Shown piece by piece: positions 56,727 to 64,000 of a stretch of DNA of 64,000 bases. The notes beneath the pieces were generated by a model. It was not told where the DNA came from. It saw only the letters and a program-made list of their open reading frames with translations, and made no database searches. Made by a program: the position numbers and the translations under genes. Numbering within the stretch: the stretch's first letter is position 1; the number at the start of each line of letters is the position of its first letter. Origin of the DNA: Anaeramoeba flamelloides (Eukaryota > Metamonada > Anaeramoebidae); the NCBI GenBank assembly GCA_027625915.1, contig JANTQA010000057.1, positions 4,526,001-4,590,000 of the forward strand, in the 5' to 3' direction.

Positions 56727-59505
56727 CTTCAACATATATACCAAAAGAAATACCCCATCCAATTCCACATACATAATTTTGATGAACAACTAACACCATT
56801 AACATTAAAAATACAAAATCTTTTAATTTATATTAAAAAATATTTATAAGATAAATAAGTAGAAAACATCTTCATTTTTAATTTATTGATATTTTTTTAA
56901 ACGGTTTTATTTATTTATCTATTTTTACTAAGATTTTAAATTAAGTGAATTAACTCCAGTTAAGATAGATAAAAAATAAAATTTGATTATAAAAAAAAAA
57001 AAAAATTCGTAAAATTGCCTAAAAATAATTTTTTTTGTTTTTTGTCTGTCCGTGTTGTTACTTATATTAAGGAACTAGTCTATATTAAATTTTTTTAGGT
57101 AAATTTAATAGAGATTTAGAATTTTTTTTGCCAATTACTTATTTTTGAAATCAAAGTGAAAAACTTCTTAGTATAGTAATGAAATCTTGCTAAATGACAT
57201 TCATTAAATTTAATTATTGTTTTTATAGAAATAAAAAATTTTTCCATTTTTTCACTTTTTTGAAAGTTGCTTTTTTTCAACTTTTTGCAAAAATACAAAA
57301 AATAACAAAAAATATGAGCAAGTAAGCAAAACCTTGTTATGTTTGTGGAAGACGTACAAAAAATAGTTTGAAAAATAAACCTGAAAAGGTTTTTTTGGAT
57401 TTGCATGAAAAAACAGTTTGATTCGAAAAAAATATGCAATATATGCTTTACTCTTAATAAAATATTTTCTTTCTTTTCTTGTACCATTCTTTTTTTTCAT
57501 GAATCTACTTTTTCAGTTTACACTCTTTTGTTTTTGTTGAATTTGAAGTTTTTTTAAGTGTTCCCAAATTACCATCCCAAAAGTTTTTGTCAGAGTCAAA
57601 AAGAATCAAAGAAAAGAATAAGAACTATTTTTTTAAAAAAGTAATTATTGATAAAACCAATTGAGTTCTTTATAGAGTCAAGTTGGATGAATAGAAGTGA
57701 AGGAGAAAATATTCACTAGTTTTAAATTATTTTTCCGTTTTTAAAAATGAGAATAAATATTATTTTTGAGAAAATAATTAAATCCAAAATTAATCAAAAA
57801 ATTCTCATCCGTTCAAGATATTTTTTCTAAAAAAAAATTTTTAAAAGTCACTTTTTTTGACAGAATTGTAAAATTTTAAAAAAACAAGAACTAAAAGTCC
57901 TAACATTGAAAAAACCTGTCTATTTTCAATTTTAAACATATTTCAAGATAAGGATTCCTTATTTAGTTATTGGTCAAAAAAAAAATTAATAGAGACTAGT
58001 CCCTTAAAAAAATATTATTTTGAAAATTGAATTTTCAACTTAAATTTGTAAATATCTTGATCAATAATTTTTGACTCAAAGATCTTTTATTAACCTATAA
58101 GAGTTTATTATAGGTGAAGTTATCAAAAAGTGAAAAATTAGCAAATGTTTAATTATTTTTTCAAAAAATTTTTTAATGATCGAGAAGGATTAAACTTTTC
58201 TGCATGTATTATTTTGTCAACAGTAATTTCAAATGAAAAAAATAAATTTTAATCCCAAAAGTTTCAAACAGGAAGAGATCCAAATTAAAATTTTCAAGAT
58301 TTTCATTGTCAAATGATCTTGTTCAGATCTTGGGTTTTTTTCATTCAATTTTTGGATAAACATTTGGCAACCTGCAATTAAAAAATTTTCTTTCTGAATT
58401 GGAAAATGACATTATTGGACGTAAACTGTGGAAAGTGTGTGGCGAAGCTAATAATGAAAAAATCTCCGAACACGTTCAAAAAAATGAAAAATAAAGGGTG
58501 ATACTTACAGTGATGCAAATGCAATTCATAATTTGATTTAATAAAACATGAAATTATTGAGATGATTACAAAAATACAAGTCCATGCTGGAACCCATATA
58601 TACCAAATAGGATACTTCACACTTGAGAAATACCAAAAATTGATTGAAGCGAAAGTTATACATACAATCAGAACGAACATTACGAGTATTAATTCTCTTT
58701 TGTTAAATTTTTTCCAGCGTTCAGGAAAGGCGATCTTATGGGCTATCCGCTGTATAAAGGGGATTTCGATGTGGGAGAAATGTAAGCCAAGGAGATACGA
58801 CAATCCTAAACAGAAGGTATTGTATATTAGGATATTGGAAGTCCTTTTGTTTGTAACTGTTTTTTCCTTATCGTCTTTTCCCGCGATGACCCAAACAGGT
58901 GAAAACCAAAAGACAATCAGAGCAACAAAAAATAATTTTCTGAATTGTTTGTACCCATTTCTTCCCCTTCCTTTACATGGGTTTCTACGTTTCTTATTGA
59001 CTCCAGCCACAAACATGTATCCAACTTGACCCATTAAGATCCACGAGACAAACTTTGACCATTGTATTCTGTTGTCATACCATTTAAAAGCAATTCTCGT
59101 GGATGGGATAAATAATGAGACATAGTGAATTAAAAAGATTATCAGGAGGGTGAAAAGAGCAGAGAGGGGGCGAAAGAGTCGAATGTCTTGGTACTTTCTC
59201 CAGAGATTTTTTTTTTCTTTTTGTTTATTGCCTTTAGTTTTGTTTTTCTTGTACTTGTACTGGATCTTGTTCTTATTTTGGTTTTGGTTTTGGTTTTGTT
59301 TCTTTTGTTTCTCATTTTGAAGAATTAGATCAATTTTTTCTTGTGTGCTTGAAGAGACATCTGAAAAGGAAAAAAAGGAAGTCGACGCAGAAGGCGTGCT
59401 TGAGTCCTCTTGTGACAGGGAGATAAAAGTTGAGCTCGAGCGAGAATCTGAGCTTTCGTTTAAAAGGAGTGAATTATTATTAACATCTTCGATTAGGAGA
59501 GACAT
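56727..59505 (-). CDS. Multi-pass membrane protein with split HLHHY motif (3' end incomplete)
   Basis: Exon 1 is 59505-58509 (332 codons plus one base) and exon 2 is 56819-56727. The donor GTAAGT follows CATCACT; the T joins AT of exon 2 to give Tyr, so the motif reads His-Leu-His-His-Tyr. Residues 1-100 are Ser-rich then Lys/Asn/Gln-rich and probably cytosolic. Helices lie at about 111-133, 149-168, 190-209, 225-243, 271-290 and 301-322, with a further helix and GIGWGISFGIYVE in exon 2. A His-rich HHY/HHW before a final helix ending 'G...WG' recalls fungal membrane proteins with LCCL domains, but no LCCL domain is visible. Exon 2 ends in a GTAAGA donor in phase 1; following exons were not found. 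Intron 1 (1,689 nt) contains family F element 57071-58003. Function unknown. Confidence 0.65.
57071..58003. mobile_element. Family F element, copy 2, in an intron
   Basis: 933 bp between TTAA at 57067-57070 and 58004-58007. Ends GGAACTAGTC and GAGACTAGTCCC. The interior differs in length from copy 1. Lies in the intron of the HLHHY membrane gene. Confidence 0.7.
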
Positions 59506-60846
59506 TAAAATACTTTTCGTTTGAAGATAAAAGCAGATAGGTACACCAACGAAAAAAAAAAAATGAGAAACCTATTAATTGTACTTTCGTAAATTGTTGA
59601 AAAGGTAATCAACCAAAAAACCTGATCAAAAATGTTTCTTGGAAGCTGTAAATCTTTTTTAAAGGGTAAGAGAAATTAGATAATTTTTTATCGAAAAACC
59701 TTTTAAGGGAGCAACCAACATAAAGTAAAAATTTTCACATATAAAAAATTTTGAAAGAAGATTCAAAAATAATATTTTTTACTTTAGTTGTGAATGGCTG
59801 ATTTTAAGAATTCAAAGTAATTTTTGTAAAACAGTTAATTAATCTTTTTTTTCACAGGTAAAATTAAGTGTCACAATAGAATGTAAAGTTAATTTGCTTT
59901 ATCTAACTGGGAACTGTTAAACGTAAGACATTTTTTCTTATCTCAACAGAAAATTCTGGCATTTTCTTTTATGTTTGAAAAAAAAATCTATGAAATTGTT
60001 TTCAAAAAAACGTTTAAAGATTAAAAATCAAACAAAAACACAACCAAATAAAAATTAAATTTTTCAGATCTTATTATAAATGCAGAAAAAAGTACAAGTG
60101 TTGAATTCTTGAATAACACTCTTGTTTAAATTGAACTTATTCTCTAAAATTTAAAACTAGCAATATTTGCTTAATCAATAAAAAAAAATAATAAATGATA
60201 AACAACATTTAGATCTTTTATTTTATGTTAAATCTTTTTGTGAAATATCTTGGAGTTCAATTCCTAGACTACGGTTTTTCAAAAATGATTCGGTAAACTG
60301 ATTGTTTTAACCAAAGAGAATTAAAAATTTAGAATACACTTAATGATATTTATTATATGGGAATTTGTATTGTTAGTATATCTTGTATATAATAAGTCGA
60401 GATTGACGGTTTATTCATTCTTTGATAATTATTATATATATATAAATGTCCAATCAACTCATCAACCAGGTTTAAAACCAAACGAAAAGAAATTATCGTT
60501 TGATCTGATCACTGAATTAATTTGTTTATTTTGATTTATTTTCCAAAATTGATTGTTTTTTGTTTTTTTTTGAAGAACTTTTAATTGAACGAATTATTGT
60601 TATTCTACTCCATATTAGGTTAAAATTACTTTAAGAGTATTAAAATTTGTAATTAGTATTAATTTTTAATACTGGTATAAATACGAATATCATGATTTTT
60701 ATATAAATCTTATAAAATAGAATCTGGCAAATTCTAAATAATTATACATTTTACTAAAATCAAATAGGGATCGGAATAAAAATGTTAAATTAATTTTGTA
60801 CATATCAAAAGAATAATGATTATAAATTCAAGGTATTTTTTAAAAA
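59506..60846. other. Intergenic DNA upstream of the HLHHY gene
   Basis: A short + frame at 60343-60534 ends in a protein-like stretch (HQPGLKPNEKKLSFDLITEL) but begins in a TA repeat and has no neighbours. Left uncalled. Confidence 0.35.
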
Positions 60847-60992
60847 TTACAAATTAGGGACTTTTAAACTTTGTAAAAGTAATAGATCATAATTTTTTTC
60901 CTTTAATTGTTCTGATATATTTTTTAACATTGTTGAGTTAAAGATGTGTAAATATTTTACAAATAAACACCCTTTCAAAAATTGTGACTCAC
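60847..60992 (-). other. Possible last exon, overlapping repeat I
   Basis: After TTATTTCAG the minus strand reads ESQFLKGCLFVKYLHIFNST and MLKNISEQLKEKNYDLLLLQ to TAA. The first bases belong to repeat I, and the copy at 8900-8950 does not keep the frame. No upstream exon recognised. Confidence 0.25.
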
Positions 60993-61500
60993 CTGAAATA
61001 ATAAATTGAAAAAAAAAAAAATATCCTTTAATATTCAAAAACAACAAATAATTAAATATGATTTATAATTAACTTTTAATTATTAGAAATATATAAAAGC
61101 CTGATATATTAAAAATTAAAAAAAATAAAACCAAAAACTAAAAAAAAATTGATCACAATTTTTGAAATGAGCATTACTGGTTTTTTATTACTCTACTTTC
61201 ACTGAAAAAAAGTTAACAAGAAGTTTTTTTTGCTAATAATTCAATGAATTTTCAAAGAAATTATCCATTCTCAAATTTGAAGTGGTTATTTGTCTTTTAG
61301 AAGATCTTTTTTTTTTTCCAAATGAACTTTTGCAAAAAAATTGATAATAAAAAAAAAAAAAAAAAGAAAAAAAAAAAAAAAAAGAAAAATTTTTCAAAAA
61401 AAAAGAAAGTGAAAAAGAAAAAGAAAAACAAAATTTTGAAAAAGTAAAACCAAAATTTGTAAAATTACAAAAATGATTATGATCCAAAAATTTAAAAATA
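60930..61500 (-). repeat. Dispersed repeat I, copy 2 (inverted)
   Basis: Inverse of 8340-8950. Contains AAAAAGAAAAAGAAAAACAA and long A-runs (61349-61383). Confidence 0.55.
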
Positions 61501-62399
61501 TTTTTTGATAAGAATATAGATATAAACCCTCAAGGCAACTTCCATTATTTTTATAAAGTTAGTTAAAATTTTGAAATCTAGTCAAGTTTTAACAAAATCT
61601 AAAAAAGTTGAAAAGTTATAAAAAATGTAATATTTTTAATTACAATACTTCTCTGGAATTGTCTTTATTTTTTGACAAAGGATGTTAAATTTGATCTTTC
61701 ATTTTTAGAATTGATTTTTTTAATATTAAAACTTGAAGAAAACAATAACAAATATACTGAATTTTTAGTAAGTTTTTATTTAATGATTAAGTTTGTAGGT
61801 TATTTGGATAAAGAAACACATATTTATTTTTGAATAATCGGATTTTACAAGCCAATGGGGCTATTTTAGCAACAGTAAAAAAAATTACCTAATTAAAAAT
61901 TGTTGTGCATTAGATTTAGTTTAATTATCCCTATATTTTATGTTTTTTTTTTGTTTAATATAATTAAAAGTAGAATTTTGATAGTTTCTTAAAGGTATGA
62001 ATATGAATATAAATTTTATTAAGAATTGTTGGAAAAAATCGATTAAGAAATAAAATCAAGAAAAAAATCAAACTAAAGAAAGGATAACTAACACTATAAA
62101 GAAAAAATACAATTTATTTATAGAATTTAAAAAAAATTAATCTTTTTCAAAAACATTATTAAGATTAATACCTTTTTTTTCTTATAGAATGCTAATTTTG
62201 AAACTGGGTTCTCTTTCAATTGCTGAATGAAAATTTTTTAATATAAAAATTCTTTTTCTTTTCATCTTCTTTTTTTTGAAAATAATATTCTGTAAGAATG
62301 AAAGAAAAGAAATGGGATATAAATATTGATTACAAAAGTATTTCTATTCTTTTTTTACTTTTCTATTAAGAGAATTTTTTAAGCTTATTACTTTTTTAA
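61501..62399. other. AT-rich intergenic DNA
   Basis: Nothing supported. Confidence 0.4.
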
Positions 62400-63125
62400 G
62401 TTTAAAACTTTGAACTAAATTTAAGGTACAAAAAACTTCAAATTAAGTACATTTTTTACAAAATCAACTTTTTTTCAGCCAAATAGACAGATTTCTATTT
62501 AAGAAATGGGTAAATATATATTAGTTTAATCTATTATTCTAATCTAAAAAATTTTCAATTTTGAGATCTGATCATCATTTTATTGTTTTTTCTTTTTGCT
62601 TTTTTTTATTTTACTTTTTTTTTATTTTTATTTTATTCTTTGTTTTTTTTTTTTCATTATTACTTTTTTTAAATTAATTTAATTAGTAAAAAATACTTTT
62701 TGAAACTCTAAATTAACTTTAAATAACTTGAAACTTTATGATTTCTTTTTGAATAAATCAAATTTCTATTATTTGATTTTATTAACTGCAATTTTCATTT
62801 TCCAAAGAAATTGAGAAATTTTACACGATACTTTATACGAAAGTAAGGAAAAGGGTTTTTTAACTTTTTTATTTTTTAAAAATATAATTTTTGTACAGTT
62901 ATTTCTTTTATTAATATATATCCTAATCCAAAGTTTATTATTGTTGTTATTACTACTAAATAATTTAATTTTACTAAACATTTTGTTAAAAAAACAAAGT
63001 ATTGATTCTAGGATGAGACCTTTTGGGTAAAATATATTTTAATATCCGTAAAATTTAATTACCCAATAGAATTATTTTACACCTTAAGTTCTTTGAAGTT
63101 TGTATATTAAAATTTATACTGACTA
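62400..63125. repeat. Old insertion composite: MITE A-like arms around repeat B sequence
   Basis: The left side has AACTAAATTTAAGGTACAAA, and the right side has ACACCTTAAGTTCTTTGAAG and TATACTGACTATA. These resemble decayed arms of MITE A placed ~700 bp apart. Between them, 62800-62950 is repeat B. Interpretation is uncertain. Confidence 0.4.
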
Positions 63126-63779
63126 TATATCTTTCGATTTGGATCTATTTTTTTTTTAATTCTTTATTTTTTTCAGCAAAAAACTCATAAAATAATATCA
63201 ATTATATTACGGAATTTTAACAATCAGATGGTAATTATTGATTAATAAAAGAAAAACCAAAAAAAATATCTTATATAATTAACATAAACTACTTTAATTT
63301 ATATTTTGATAACTTATAAAAAAACTATTTGCGACAGATTAAGTAGACAAAGTATAAATTTGAAAATAACAAGGCTAATAAATTTCATTATACTTCTGAT
63401 TATGTGATATTTATCTAAAAGATATTTGTATTGTAAAACCAAAAATAAAATAAAATATTAACATTTAAAGATGTCAACTTCATATTTATTTATTAAATAT
63501 ATATAAATCTATTGTACTTTACTTAATCAAATTTTACTTTTGAAAATCAATTTAAAACAAAATGATTTTTAAACAACCTTTTTAAGTTTATGAAAAAAGT
63601 GTCAAATCAGGGGAAAGTTGAACATAATTTTTAATTGGGGGGCATTACTGAAAATAAAAATTAAAATACATTAATAGATGAATTAGATTAACTTCAAAGA
63701 ATAATCCAAAATATTATTTTCAATTGAATCAACAAAAATAAACCCTATCAACTGGATTATCAATATAAACTATTTTTCA
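63126..63779. other. AT-rich intergenic DNA
   Basis: Nothing supported. Confidence 0.4.
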
Positions 63780-64000
63780 GTCAAAGGGGCCGAGTTGGAA
63801 TGGGTATAAGACATTTTTAAAGGGTTTACATAGATATTAGAAGAAATGGTTTATTTTCAAAATTGAAATCATTTTTTCCCATTTTTTCCCATTTTTACAC
63901 ATTTTTCATTTTTTTTTTTCGATTTTTTTTATTAAAACGTCATTCAGTTGCAAAATTTTTTTTTATTTCAAGATCAATAGTCACTTGATAAAAATGTGTT
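63780..64000 (+). repeat. Dispersed repeat B, copy running off the window
   Basis: AAAGGGGCCGAGTTG, CACATTTTTCATTTTTTTTT and the exact ATCAATAGTCACTTGATAAA shared with 37770-37790. Confidence 0.6.

Noticed and set aside
58562-59029. 155-residue + frame
   Set aside because: Antisense to the HLHHY membrane gene, which has better protein features and a matching splice junction.
60240-60275. tRNA B-box-like GGAGTTCAATTCC
   Set aside because: No matching A-box, acceptor stem or cloverleaf could be drawn.

Overview
The window looks like nuclear DNA of a very AT-rich eukaryotic protist. Genes are split by GTAAGT...AG introns, proteins carry long Asn/Lys and Lys-Glu (KEKEKE) low-complexity tracts, and the DNA is full of A/T homopolymers, ACAAAA/AAAAT/TG microsatellites and small transposons. 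There are no operons, Shine-Dalgarno sites or bacterial gene density. The standard genetic code fits: about 2,150 codons of the furry gene are read without an internal stop. The style (KEKE tracts, a furry homologue, DHHC enzyme, many small AT-rich repeats) suggests an amoeboid protist such as Anaeramoeba, but that is inference from style, not a marker gene.

Genes that can be supported: (1) 0.09-7.84 kb, + strand, a Furry/Tao3/Mor2-type giant scaffold (about 2,500 aa) with one clear intron and a single frame change in a GGGG run near the 3' end. (2) 12.9-13.4 kb, - strand, a four-helix membrane protein. (3) About 15.9-16.4 kb, - strand, a membrane exon resembling the last helices of a 7TM receptor (weak). 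(4) 21.7-30.0 kb, - strand, a very large low-complexity gene ending in a domain that looks like a small GNAT-type fold. It is broken by two MITEs, at least two in-frame stops and several homopolymer frame changes, so it is probably a pseudogene or a badly polished locus. (5) 31.3-32.7 kb, + strand, a broken KE-rich gene. (6) 38.7-39.5 kb, - strand, a coiled-coil protein resembling BLOC-1 subunit 4 (cappuccino). (7) 43.96-48.64 kb, + strand, a five-exon DHHC palmitoyltransferase whose catalytic Cys-Pro-Trp is carried on an 8-nt microexon. (8) 56.7-59.5 kb, - strand, a multi-pass membrane protein with a His-Leu-His-His-Tyr motif split by an intron.

Most of the rest is old transposable DNA, given working letters here. 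Family A is a ~197 bp TA-flanked MITE with CAGTCAG ends. Family B is a dispersed >1.2 kb non-coding repeat. A family of serial hairpin cassettes occurs at several loci. Family D is a ~510 bp TIR element. Families E and F are TTAA-flanked elements with ends GGGATTAG / GGGACTAG. A ~1.25 kb TIR element carries arrays of the palindrome ATCGCGAT and has a second, CpG-decayed copy. There are also repeats G, H and I, and three 5'-truncated LINE tails with a shared 3' palindrome. Several are nested (hairpins in E, D in B, H in B, the ATCGCGAT element in the DHHC gene, F in the HLHHY gene), so relative ages can be read.

No tRNA, rRNA, CRISPR array or virus-like element was recognised. The most rewarding items are the microexon at the DHHC active site, the ATCGCGAT element with its CpG-decayed sister, the serial hairpin cassettes, the furry frame change beside a TAG, and the broken giant gene.
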